Assembly (NCBI RefSeq): GCF_000331775.1
Contig: NZ_CAPJ01000337.1
Coordinates: 1-33,962 of the forward strand
Reading direction: 5' to 3'
Length of the DNA stretch: 33,962 bases
Origin: Xanthomonas translucens pv. translucens DSM 18974
GTDB taxonomy: Bacteria > Pseudomonadota > Gammaproteobacteria > Xanthomonadales > Xanthomonadaceae
Positions 25,291 through 33,047 of this stretch are shown here, one piece after another. The notes under the pieces are model-generated. The model was not told the origin of the DNA, ran no database searches, and saw only the letters and a list, made by a program, of their open reading frames with translations. The stretch's first letter is position 1. Every line of letters starts with the position of its first letter. The position numbers and the translations under genes are program-made.

Positions 25291-25334
25291 GGAATCCGCT
25301 GTTCCCGGTCCCCGGTCCCCGGTCCCTGGTCCCG
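25225..25334. repeat. Inverted pair of heptanucleotide arrays across the lpxB/rnhB overlap
   Basis: Left array 25225-25257 is in the variant unit GGGGACC and lies inside the rnhB 5' coding end. Right array 25304-25334 is in the opposite direction (GGTCCCC) and lies inside the lpxB 3' coding end. The two can pair over more than 20 bases. The lpxB stop and rnhB start (25287-25290, ATGA) lie in the loop between them. Confidence 0.82.
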
Positions 25335-26600
25335 CGGCACTCCGACCAACTCCGCCACCGCATCGGCCGCCCGCGCCGACGCATCCTGGCGCAGCAACTG
25401 ATGCAGCCGCGCGTAGTCGGGTTGCAGCGCGGCTACTGCCTGCGGATCGCGTAGCCAATGCAGCAGCGCGGCGGCGAGCGCGTCGGGAGTGCAGGCGTCC
25501 TGCATCAGTTCCGGCGCCAGGTCGCGGCCGGCGAGGATGTTGGGCAGTGCGTAGCGGTCGACCTTGAGCAGGCCCAGCGCCTTGACGAGGCGGTAGGTCA
25601 GCGGCGCTACCTTGTAGCCGACCACCATCGGCCGCTTCATCAGCATCGCCTCCAGTGTGGCGGTACCCGAGGCCAGCAGCACCACGTCGGCGGCGCGCAG
25701 GGCGGTGCGGGCCTGGCCGTCGAGCAGGTGCGAATACACCACCGGCAACGCCGAGCGCGATAGCTGCTCGGCCAGCAATGCCTTGCACGCGGGGTTGGCG
25801 GCCGGCACCACCACGTGCGCGCCCGGCAGCTCTTGCAGTACCTCCCAGGCGGCGGCGAAGAAGGTGTCGCCGAGCCGGCCGATCTCGCCCAGGCGGCTGC
25901 CCGGCAGCACCGCCAGCACGGTCGCGCCGGCCGGCAGGCCCAGTTCGGCGCGTGCCGCGCCTCGGTCCTCGTGCAGCGCGATCGCGTCGGCCATCGGGTG
26001 GCCGACGAAGCGCGCGTCCACGCCGTGCCTGGCGTAGATCGGCGGTTCCATCGGGAACAGGCACAGCACCAAGTCGGCGCTGGCACCGATCTTGGCCGCG
26101 CGCCGCTCGCGCCAGGCCCACACCGACGGACTCACGTAGTGCACGGTGCGGATGCCGCGCTGCTTGAGCCAGCGCTCCACGCCGAGGTTGAAGTCGGGCG
26201 CGTCGATGCCGACGAACACGTCCGGGCGCCAGTCCAGCAGGCGCTGGCGCAGCGTGCGGCGCAGTTGCAGCAGCCGCGGCAGATGCCGCAGCACCTCCAT
26301 CAGGCCCATCACCGCCAGTTCGCTGGCGTCGAACCAGGTCTGGCAGCCGGCGTTGCGCATCGCATCGCCGCCGATGCCGGCGAATTCGGCATCCGGGTAG
26401 CGCGCGCGCAACGCCTCGATCAGCCCGGCGCCAAGCTGGTCGCCGGAGGCTTCGCCAGCGACCAGGGCCACGCGCAGCTTCGCTGCGCCGGGACTCGGGG
26501 GGCGGGACTCGGGACTCGGAGCTCCGGCCAGGGAGCTGCGCGATGTCGTGCCGTTCCGGGTCCCGAGTCCCGAGTCCCGAGTCCCGGTTCCACTGTTCAT
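25287..26600 (-). CDS. lpxB: Lipid-A-disaccharide synthase with repeat-encoded N-terminal extension
   Basis: A 437-residue LpxB (E. coli 382), the peripheral membrane glycosyltransferase that joins UDP-2,3-diacylglucosamine and lipid X. The family start is reached only at residue 42 ([20 protein letters not shown]); other blocks are [17 protein letters not shown]-like [45 protein letters not shown] and [20 protein letters not shown]. The ATG at 26600 overlaps the lpxA stop as ATGA, so the extension is probably translated. The first 40 residues ([14 protein letters not shown], then [13 protein letters not shown]) and the last 15 ([15 protein letters not shown]) come from heptanucleotide arrays. 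They are Gly, Pro, Ser, Thr and Arg rich and probably disordered. Confidence 0.95.
   Translation of the reverse strand: MNSGTGTRDSGLGTRNGTTSRSSLAGAPSPESRPPSPGAAKLRVALVAGEASGDQLGAGLIEALRARYPDAEFAGIGGDAMRNAGCQTWFDASELAVMGLMEVLRHLPRLLQLRRTLRQRLLDWRPDVFVGIDAPDFNLGVERWLKQRGIRTVHYVSPSVWAWRERRAAKIGASADLVLCLFPMEPPIYARHGVDARFVGHPMADAIALHEDRGAARAELGLPAGATVLAVLPGSRLGEIGRLGDTFFAAAWEVLQELPGAHVVVPAANPACKALLAEQLSRSALPVVYSHLLDGQARTALRAADVVLLASGTATLEAMLMKRPMVVGYKVAPLTYRLVKALGLLKVDRYALPNILAGRDLAPELMQDACTPDALAAALLHWLRDPQAVAALQPDYARLHQLLRQDASARAADAVAELVGVPRDQGPGTGDREQRIP
26488..26587. repeat. Inverted pair of heptanucleotide arrays inside the lpxB 5' coding end
   Basis: Left array 26488-26519 (GGGACTC direction) and right array 26556-26587 (GAGTCCC direction, three perfect units). 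CGGGACTCGGGACTCGG and CCGAGTCCCGAGTCCCG are reverse complements across about 36 bases. Both arrays lie in frame within lpxB codons 4-38, after the ATGA overlap with lpxA. Confidence 0.85.
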
Positions 26601-27388
26601 CGCAACAACGGCCGCTCGCTGGCTTCGATGAATTCCAGCATCGCGCGCACGTCCTCGCTGTTTTCGGCCAGCACCGCCAGTTGCTGCTTGGCTTCGGCCA
26701 GCGGCAGGCCGGCCACGTACAGCGCGCGGTAGGCGCGCTTGATCGCGGCCAGGCGCTCGGTGTCGAACCCGCGGCGCTTCAGGCCTTCGCTGTTGATGCC
26801 GCGCGGGCGCCCCAGCGAGTTGCCGCCGACCATGGTGAACGGCGGCACGTCGCCGTTGATCAGCGCGCCCATGCCGAGGAAGGCGTGATCGCCGATGCGG
26901 CAGAACTGGTGCGCGCCGGCGAAGCCGCTGATGATCACGTGGTCGCCGACTTCGACATGCCCGGCCAAGGTGGTGTTGTTGGAGAACACGCAATGGTCGC
27001 CGACCACGCAATCGTGGGCGACGTGGGTGTAGGCCAGGAACCAGTTGTCGCTGCCGATGCGGGTGATGCCGCCGCCATTGCCGGTGCCGCGGCTGACGGT
27101 GACGAACTCGCGGATCACGTTGCGGTCGCCCATCACCAGTTCGGTGCGCTCGCCGGCGAACTTCTTGTCCTGCGGATCGCCGCCCAGCGCGACGTGGCCG
27201 ACCAGGTGGTTGTCGCGGCCGATCCGGGTCGGGCCGACGATGCTGCAATGCGAGCCGATCACGCTGCCTGCGCCGATGGCGACCTCGGCGCCGATCAGGC
27301 TGAAGGCGCCGACGCGCACATCCGCCGCCAGCGTCGCCGACGGATCGATCACCGCGGTGGGATGGATCAGAGGGACGTCGTCGCTCAT
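26597..27388 (-). CDS. lpxA: UDP-N-acetylglucosamine O-acyltransferase
   Basis: A 263-residue LpxA (E. coli 262), the cytoplasmic trimer that adds 3-hydroxyacyl chains to UDP-GlcNAc as the first step of lipid A synthesis. The left-handed beta-helix hexapeptides are clear throughout. Catalytic H125 (THVAHDC), H144 (LAGHVEV) and H160 (AGAHQFC) fall at the E. coli positions. At the acyl-chain ruler position 173, glycine in E. coli, this protein has methionine (FLGMGAL). That residue selects ten-carbon chains in Pseudomonas and in the E. coli G173M mutant, so a short 3-hydroxyacyl chain is predicted. The ATG at 27388 has AGGAGA six bases upstream; fabZ ends 19 bp before it. Confidence 0.97.
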   Translation of the reverse strand: MSDDVPLIHPTAVIDPSATLAADVRVGAFSLIGAEVAIGAGSVIGSHCSIVGPTRIGRDNHLVGHVALGGDPQDKKFAGERTELVMGDRNVIREFVTVSRGTGNGGGITRIGSDNWFLAYTHVAHDCVVGDHCVFSNNTTLAGHVEVGDHVIISGFAGAHQFCRIGDHAFLGMGALINGDVPPFTMVGGNSLGRPRGINSEGLKRRGFDTERLAAIKRAYRALYVAGLPLAEAKQQLAVLAENSEDVRAMLEFIEASERPLLR

Positions 27389-27407
27389 CGCAGGTCTCCT
27401 GCCTGGC

Positions 27408-27863
27408 TCATTCGCGGGTGCCCGCGCACAGCACCTCGGCGCAGGCGACGACCTTGCCGTCGACCTTGGCTTCGCCGTAGTACACGGCCATGTTGCGGAT
27501 CACCCGCTTGATTTCCACGTGCAGCTCCAGCACATCGCCGGGCACGACCTGGCTGCTGAAGCGGGCCTTGTCGACCTTGACCATGTAGAACAGCTTGGAC
27601 TGCGCATCGCGGCCCATCGCGAGCTGGGTCAGCACGCCGCCGGCCTGCGCCAGCGCCTCGATGATCAGCACGCCGGGCATGATCGGCTTGCCGGGGAAAT
27701 GGCCCTGGAAGAACGGCTCGTTCACGCTGACGTTCTTGTGCGCGACGATCTTGCGGTTCTCGTAGTCGAGCGACACCACCTTGTCCACCAGCAGGAATGG
27801 ATAGCGGTGCGGGATCAACTTCTGGATCTGCTGGATGTCCGGCAGGGTCTGGTCGTGGCTCAT
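27408..27863 (-). CDS. fabZ: 3-hydroxyacyl-ACP dehydratase FabZ
   Basis: A 151-residue hot-dog-fold dehydratase that makes trans-2-enoyl-ACP in the fatty acid elongation cycle, competing with LpxA and LpxD for 3-hydroxyacyl-ACP. Catalytic H55 is in [15 protein letters not shown] and E69 in [10 protein letters not shown]; the N terminus has the usual [15 protein letters not shown] sequence ([14 protein letters not shown]). Same length as the E. coli enzyme. The start overlaps the lpxD stop as ATGA (27860-27863), so translation is coupled. The position between lpxD and lpxA is the same as in other Gammaproteobacteria. Confidence 0.97.
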   Translation of the reverse strand: MSHDQTLPDIQQIQKLIPHRYPFLLVDKVVSLDYENRKIVAHKNVSVNEPFFQGHFPGKPIMPGVLIIEALAQAGGVLTQLAMGRDAQSKLFYMVKVDKARFSSQVVPGDVLELHVEIKRVIRNMAVYYGEAKVDGKVVACAEVLCAGTRE

Positions 27864-28882
27864 TGCTTCTCCTTGCTGGCAGACAGGATGCGACGGGCCA
27901 GGGCATCAAGCTGTTTGAAGCGCGCGGCGTTCTTGCGCCACGTGCGGTTGTCGGTCAACGGGGTGCCGGACGAGTATTCGCCCGGCGCATGGATGGAGTT
28001 GCGGACCACCGACTTGCCGGTGATCACCACCTTGTCGCAGATTTCCAGGTGGCCGACCACGCCGACCGCGCCGCCGAGCATGCAGTAGCGGCCGATCCTG
28101 GCGCTGCCGGCGATGCCGGTGCAGCCGGCGATCGCGCTGTGCGCGCCGATGTGCACGTTGTGCGCGACCTGCACCAGGTTGTCCAGGCGCACGTCCTCTT
28201 CGAGCGTGGTGTCTTCAAGCGCGCCGCGATCGACACAGGCGTTGGCGCCGATTTCGCAATCGTCGCCGATCGTCACGCCGCCGAGCTGCGGCACCTTGAT
28301 CCAGTGGCCGGCGTCCATCGCCAGGCCGAAGCCGTCGGCGCCGAGCACCGCGCCGGGGTGGATGCGCACGCGCTTGCCCAGGCGCACGCGGGTGACCAGG
28401 GTGACGCGGGCAATCAGTTCGCAGCCGTCGCCTACCTGGCAGTCGTCGCCGATCACGCAGCCCGGACCGATCACGCAACCGTTGCCGACCACGCTGCGCG
28501 CGCCGATGCTGACGAAGGCGCCGATATGCGCGCTGGCGGCGATCTGCGCGCTGGGGTCGATGCTGGCGCTGGGATGGAGGCCGGGCGGTCGCGCCGGCGC
28601 CATGTCGAACAGCGCGGCGATCCTGGCGAAGGCGACGTACGGATCGCGCGCGATCAGCGCAGTGCCGGGCGCCGCGTCGGCATCGTCGGCGCGCAGCACC
28701 ACTACCGCCGCGGCACTGTCGGCCAGCTGCGCGCGATAGCGCGGATTGGCCAGGAAACTGAGCTGTCCGGGGCCGGCATGGGCCAGCGTGGCGACGCCGT
28801 GCACGGCGACCGCGCCGTCGCCATGCACCTGCAGACCGAAGCGCTCGGCGATCTCGTGTGCGGTATGGGAAGGAGTATTCAC
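27860..28882 (-). CDS. lpxD: UDP-3-O-acylglucosamine N-acyltransferase
   Basis: A 340-residue LpxD (E. coli 341), which adds the second 3-hydroxyacyl chain in lipid A synthesis. An N-terminal uridine-binding domain (residues 1-100; LSFLANPRYRAQL) is followed by beta-helix hexapeptides and a C-terminal helix (NRTWRKNAARFKQLDALARR). The catalytic histidine is H241 in VAHNVHIG. The start is a GTG at 28882; no Shine-Dalgarno is visible, and a -10-like TAGAAT lies 7-12 bases upstream, so the message may be leaderless. It begins the second core operon; unlike in E. coli, no skp gene lies between bamA and lpxD. Confidence 0.96.
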   Translation of the reverse strand: MNTPSHTAHEIAERFGLQVHGDGAVAVHGVATLAHAGPGQLSFLANPRYRAQLADSAAAVVVLRADDADAAPGTALIARDPYVAFARIAALFDMAPARPPGLHPSASIDPSAQIAASAHIGAFVSIGARSVVGNGCVIGPGCVIGDDCQVGDGCELIARVTLVTRVRLGKRVRIHPGAVLGADGFGLAMDAGHWIKVPQLGGVTIGDDCEIGANACVDRGALEDTTLEEDVRLDNLVQVAHNVHIGAHSAIAGCTGIAGSARIGRYCMLGGAVGVVGHLEICDKVVITGKSVVRNSIHAPGEYSSGTPLTDNRTWRKNAARFKQLDALARRILSASKEKQ

Positions 28883-28917
28883 TCGGGGATTCTACCGTGT
28901 GCCATCGGCACGGTCAT
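28882..28917 (-). promoter_or_regulatory. Possible promoter of the lpxD operon, giving a leaderless start
   Basis: On the minus strand ATGACC (28917-28912), 17 bases, then TAGAAT (28894-28889). The expected transcription start, six or seven bases after the -10, falls on or next to the GTG start at 28882. The -35 match is 4 of 6 (TGAC core). Prediction by eye only. Confidence 0.35.
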
Positions 28918-29203
28918 GCTGCGCCTGTGCAGCGGGCAGTGCGACCCGCGTCGACCGGGTAGGTGGCGATCAACCAACTGCAGGAAAGCCCCTGACTAGC
29001 CCATAACGCGACGACCCATCTGGACAGAACCCCGGATCAGATCGCGATCAACTGGCTGGAGCAAAGCCCCCTTTAATAAAGGGGGCGCGCCGACAGGCGC
29101 GAGGATTTGGGAAAACACGAGCCGGGACCTGCGATTCGCGCAACGAATCGTGGGGCGTCAGCGCGAACGCGATGACGCGCTCCCTGGCGGCGGGGGCAGT
29201 TCG
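28883..29203. other. Intergenic region between bamA and lpxD
   Basis: No gene is supported here. It holds, from right to left, the hairpin and terminator of the dispersed 3' element (29152-29041), a second partial copy of the element's tail (28966-28994: GGCGATCAACCAACTG then AAAGCCCCTG), and the probable lpxD promoter. The E. coli gene skp, which lies at this place in that genome, is absent. Confidence 0.7.
29041..29152 (-). terminator. Terminator-bearing dispersed element after bamA
   Basis: On the minus strand, reading away from bamA: a hairpin with 7-bp perfect stem (CGATTCG / CGAATCG at 29150-29132), a spacer, GCGCCTGTCGGCGCG, then a perfect 9-bp terminator stem GCCCCCTTT / AAAGGGGGC (29086-29066) with loop ATT and a short T-run, then CTCCAGCCAGTTGATCG. 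Same order and wording as the element at 7149-7260 after the ABC exporter, though the first stem differs in sequence and keeps its pairing. Confidence 0.7.
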
Positions 29204-31570
29204 TCAGAACTGCCCACCAAACGTGAACTGCAGCCGCTCGATCTCGTCATTGTCTTCCTTTTTCAATGGGAACGCGTAGCTGATCGAGATCGGGCCGACC
29301 GGTGCCCGCCATAGCAGCGCCACGCCGGTGGAGGCGCGCAGTTCGTTGGTCTTGTAGTTGTCCACGCCGTTGAACACGTTGCCGACGTCGACGAACGCCG
29401 AGACGCGTGCCGACGGGCTGTCGAACAGCTTCGGAAAGTACAGTTCCGCCGAGCCCACGGTTTTGAACGAGCCGCCCAGCGGCTGTCCTCGGCGGTAGGA
29501 CTGCGTGGCCTCCGAGCGCGGGCCGAGCGTGTTGTCCTCGAAACCGCGCACCGAGTTGGTGCCGCCGGCGTAGAAGTTCTCGTAGAACGGCAGGCCCGCG
29601 GCGGTGACCGTGCGGGTGGTGCCGTCGGGGTTGGTGATGGTGCGGCTGACGTCGCTGCCGTAGCTGTCGCCGTAGCCGAACTCGGCGCGGGTGTTGAGCA
29701 CGATCGACGGGATGATCGGCCAGTACTTGGATATCTGATAGTTCAGCTTCCAGTACTCGACGGTGGAGCCGGGCAGGGTGGCTTCCAGGCCGACGCGCTG
29801 GTACATGCCGCGGGTCGGCATGAAGTAGTCGTTGCGGGTATCGCGCGCCCAGCCCAGCTCGCTGCGCCAGGCGTGGAAGGTGCGCTGGCCGATCGCATCG
29901 ATGTAGTCGATGATCGCCCGCGGAGTGAAGTTGGCGTAGGTGGTGATCTGGTTGCTGTCGATGCCGAACATCAGCGAGACGGTGTCGTTCTCGGTGATCG
30001 GCACGCCGAAGATCACCTGCGCCGCGCCGTTCTTGCTGTTGTACTGGGCGGTGCCGAAGTCGGAGTAGTCGAGCTTGCGCCAGGACACGTTGTAGCCCAG
30101 CGACACGCCGTCGTCGGTGAAGAACGGGTTGGTGTAGGAGAACGCGTAGCGCTCCTGGTAGCTGCTGCGCGAGGCGTCCACCGAGACGCGGTTGCCGCCG
30201 CCCAGGAAGTTGTTCTGCGACAGCTGCACCGAGGTGGTCACGCCGTAGGTCTGCGAATAACCCAGGCCGAAGGTGAAGCTGCCCGAGGTGGTTTCCTTGA
30301 CGCTGTAGACCACGTCCACCTTGTCGTTGCTGCCCGGCACCGGCGGCGTTTCCACGTTCACCGATTCGAAGTAGCCCAGGCGCTGCAGGCGGACCTTGGA
30401 ACGGTCGATCGCCGCCTGCGAGTACCAGCTGTTCTCGAACTGGCGCATCTCGCGGCGCAACACTTCGTCGGAGGTGCGGGTATTGCCCTTGAACACGATG
30501 CGCCGTACCGACACACGCGGGCCCGGCACCACCTGCAGGTTGATCGCGACGGTGCGCTTCTCGCGGTCGGTGGTGGGGATCGGATTGACCTTGGCGAAGG
30601 CATAGCCAATGTTGCTGAGGGTGTTGGTGATCGCGTCGGAACTGAATTCCAGCAGCGCGCGCGAGAAGGTGTCGCCCGGCTTCGGGATCACCAGTTTCTC
30701 GATCTCTTCCTGCGGCAGCACGGTGTCGCCGGTGACCTTGATGTCGGAGATCTTGTACTGCTCGCCCTCGGTGATGCCGGCGGTCAAGTACATGTCGCGC
30801 TTGTCGGGGCTGATCGCCACCTGGGTGGAATCGACGCTGAAATCGACGTAGCCGCGGTCCAGGTACCAGGAGTTGAGCTTCTCCAGGTCGCCGGACAGTT
30901 TTTCCTTGGAGTACTGGTCGTCGCGGCGGTACCACGACAGCCAGTTGTGCTCGCGCGATTCCCAGCTGTCGAGGATGTCCTTGGTGGCGAATTTCTCGGT
31001 GCCGATCAGGTTGACGTGCTGGATCTTGGCGGCCTTGCCTTCCTTGATCGCGATCGCCACATCGACCCGGTTGCGGTCCAGCGGGCTCACCGTCGGGGTG
31101 ATCTCGACGTTGTACTTGCCGCGGTTGTTGTACTGGCGGGTCAGTTCCTGGGTCACCCGGTCCAGGCTCAGCCGGTCGAAGGTGCCGCCCTCGCTCAGGC
31201 CGATGTCGGACAGGCCCTTGAGCAGCTCTTCGCTCTTGATGTCCTTGTTGCCGGTGACGGTCAGCTTGTTGATCGCCGGGCGTTCCTTGACCGTGACCAC
31301 CAGGATGTTGCCCTGGCGATCGACCTGCACGTCCTCGAAGAAGCCGGTGCGGTACAGCGCGCGGATCGCCTCGCCGACCTTGGCATCGTTCACCGTGTCG
31401 CCGCGTTCCACCGGCAGATAGGTGAACACGGTGCCGGAGGAGATGCGTTGCAGCCCGTCGACGCGGATGTCGCTGGCGGTGAAGGGCTCCGTCGCCTGGG
31501 CCAGGACCGGCAAGCTGAAGCTGGCGGCGAGGGCGAGGGCTAGCAGGCGGCGAGTGGGAAATCGCGTCAT
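29204..31570 (-). CDS. bamA: Outer membrane protein assembly factor BamA
   Basis: A 788-residue BamA (E. coli 810), the essential Omp85 pore that inserts beta-barrel proteins into the outer membrane. Signal peptide MTRFPTRRLLALALAASFSL ending near AQA; five POTRA domains follow (for example FTASDIRVDGLQRISSGTVF and VDVAIAIKEGKAAKIQHVNL), then the 16-strand barrel. The conserved L6-loop VRGF is at 674-677 (GGTNSVRGFEDNTLGP), and the protein ends LQFTFGGQF with the terminal aromatic residue of barrel proteins. I chose the ATG at 31570 for the signal peptide. The frame is open to an ATG at 31660 that overlaps the rseP stop as ATGA. Follows dxr and rseP in one operon. Confidence 0.97.
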   Translation of the reverse strand: MTRFPTRRLLALALAASFSLPVLAQATEPFTASDIRVDGLQRISSGTVFTYLPVERGDTVNDAKVGEAIRALYRTGFFEDVQVDRQGNILVVTVKERPAINKLTVTGNKDIKSEELLKGLSDIGLSEGGTFDRLSLDRVTQELTRQYNNRGKYNVEITPTVSPLDRNRVDVAIAIKEGKAAKIQHVNLIGTEKFATKDILDSWESREHNWLSWYRRDDQYSKEKLSGDLEKLNSWYLDRGYVDFSVDSTQVAISPDKRDMYLTAGITEGEQYKISDIKVTGDTVLPQEEIEKLVIPKPGDTFSRALLEFSSDAITNTLSNIGYAFAKVNPIPTTDREKRTVAINLQVVPGPRVSVRRIVFKGNTRTSDEVLRREMRQFENSWYSQAAIDRSKVRLQRLGYFESVNVETPPVPGSNDKVDVVYSVKETTSGSFTFGLGYSQTYGVTTSVQLSQNNFLGGGNRVSVDASRSSYQERYAFSYTNPFFTDDGVSLGYNVSWRKLDYSDFGTAQYNSKNGAAQVIFGVPITENDTVSLMFGIDSNQITTYANFTPRAIIDYIDAIGQRTFHAWRSELGWARDTRNDYFMPTRGMYQRVGLEATLPGSTVEYWKLNYQISKYWPIIPSIVLNTRAEFGYGDSYGSDVSRTITNPDGTTRTVTAAGLPFYENFYAGGTNSVRGFEDNTLGPRSEATQSYRRGQPLGGSFKTVGSAELYFPKLFDSPSARVSAFVDVGNVFNGVDNYKTNELRASTGVALLWRAPVGPISISYAFPLKKEDNDEIERLQFTFGGQF

Positions 31571-31656
31571 GTCACGTCCGGTAGAGGTCGATATCGTTGT
31601 TGCATGGGCGCCGGCGTAAGACGACGACAGCGGGGTCGAGTGGATCAGCATCGGGT

Positions 31657-33021
31657 TCATCGCAAGACCTGGCCGAAGATGTCGTTATAGAACGCCAACC
31701 CCATCAGCCCGGCCAGCATCGTCAGACCGACGACCTGCCCCGCGGCCATGGCTCGCTCGCTCAGCGGGCTACCCTTGACCAACTCAATAAGGTAATACAG
31801 CAAGTGCCCGCCGTCCAAGATTGGAATCGGCAGCAGGTTCATGATCGCCAGGCTCAGCGACAGCAGCGCCAGGAAATACAGGAACACGTCCGGCCCCTGC
31901 TTGGCCGAGCCGTTGGCCACCTTGGCGATGCTGATCGGCCCGGACACGTTCTTCATCGAGGCATGGCCGGTCAGCATGCGCCGAATCAGCCCCAGCGTAT
32001 CCCCGGCCAGCTTGCCGGTCTCGCGGAACGCGACCGGGATCGCCGCCAGCGGGCCGTATTGCAGCCTGGCGTCGAACGCCGGCGGCGGGCGGTCCTGCTG
32101 GCCGAGGTCCACGCCCAGCGACAGGCCTTTCAGCCGCGGATCCTTGCTCTGGGTGAGGCGCACGTCCAGCGCCAGCCGCTCGCCGTTGCGCTCGACCTCG
32201 ACCAGGCCGCTGCCGCCGTTCCTGGCCAAGGCCCGCACCTGCGGGGCGACCTGGTCGGCGCTGACCACCGCGGCGCCATCCACCGCCAGGATGCGGTCGC
32301 CGGGGCGCAGCACGCCGTCGGCAGCCGAGCCCGGGCTCACCTTGGCCACGATCGCCGGTTGCAGGGCGAAGCGCCAGGTGAGGCCGGCCAGGCGCGGCAC
32401 CTGCTGCTCGTCGAAGTCGGCAGGCAGCTGCGACAGGCGCAGCGTGTGCACGCGGGTGGCGCCGTCGCGGCTGTCCTCGGTCTGGATGCGCACATCGGCG
32501 CGGTCCATCGCCGCCACGGTCAGCTGCATGCTGGCATCGCTCCAGCTGGACACCTCGCGCGTGCCGATGCGCACGATGCGCTCGCCCGGCTGCAGCCCGG
32601 CCTGCAGCGCCAGGCCGTCGGCGCGGCCGACGATCGCGGCGTAATCCTGCTTGCCGATCACGAACATGGCCCACAGCAGCGCCACGCACAGCACCAGGTT
32701 GGCGACCGGGCCGGCGGCGACGATGGCGATGCGCTGCCACACGTGCTTGTTGTTGAAGGCCTGGTCGCGCTCGGCCGGGGCCACCTCGCCCTCGCGCTCG
32801 TCGAGCATCTTCACGTAGCCGCCCAGCGGGATCGCGGCGATCGCGAACTCGGTGCCATGGCGGTCGTAGTACGACCACAGCGGCTTGCCGAAGCCCACCG
32901 AGAAGCGCAATACCTTGACCCCGCAGCGGCGCGCGACCCAGAAATGGCCGTACTCATGGAAGGTCACCAGCACGCCCAGGCTGACGATCATCCACCAGAC
33001 GGACCCGATGAAATCACCCAT
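31657..33021 (-). CDS. rseP: RIP-type zinc metalloprotease RseP
   Basis: A 454-residue site-2 intramembrane protease (E. coli 450), which cuts the RseA anti-sigma factor after DegS and so releases the envelope stress sigma factor. The zinc site HEYGH (H22, E23, H26) lies in the first membrane helix, and the second zinc ligand is D403 in PIPILDGGHLL. Two PDZ domains are visible between (around LQAGLQPGERIVRIGTREVS and SAADGVLRPGDRILAVDGAA). C-terminal membrane helices follow. The ATG at 33021 lies 26 bp after the dxr stop, so dxr and rseP are cotranscribed; the stop overlaps an ATG in frame with bamA. Confidence 0.97.
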   Translation of the reverse strand: MGDFIGSVWWMIVSLGVLVTFHEYGHFWVARRCGVKVLRFSVGFGKPLWSYYDRHGTEFAIAAIPLGGYVKMLDEREGEVAPAERDQAFNNKHVWQRIAIVAAGPVANLVLCVALLWAMFVIGKQDYAAIVGRADGLALQAGLQPGERIVRIGTREVSSWSDASMQLTVAAMDRADVRIQTEDSRDGATRVHTLRLSQLPADFDEQQVPRLAGLTWRFALQPAIVAKVSPGSAADGVLRPGDRILAVDGAAVVSADQVAPQVRALARNGGSGLVEVERNGERLALDVRLTQSKDPRLKGLSLGVDLGQQDRPPPAFDARLQYGPLAAIPVAFRETGKLAGDTLGLIRRMLTGHASMKNVSGPISIAKVANGSAKQGPDVFLYFLALLSLSLAIMNLLPIPILDGGHLLYYLIELVKGSPLSERAMAAGQVVGLTMLAGLMGLAFYNDIFGQVLR

Positions 33022-33047
33022 GCGCGTGGCTCATAGGGGCGTGCGTG

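Noticed and set aside
24531..25334. Heptamer arrays as a CRISPR array
   Set aside because: Repeats are 7 bases long, contiguous and without unique spacers; no cas genes are present.
29873..31543. 556-codon plus-strand frame opposite bamA
   Set aside because: Antisense shadow of bamA with no ribosome site or motif.
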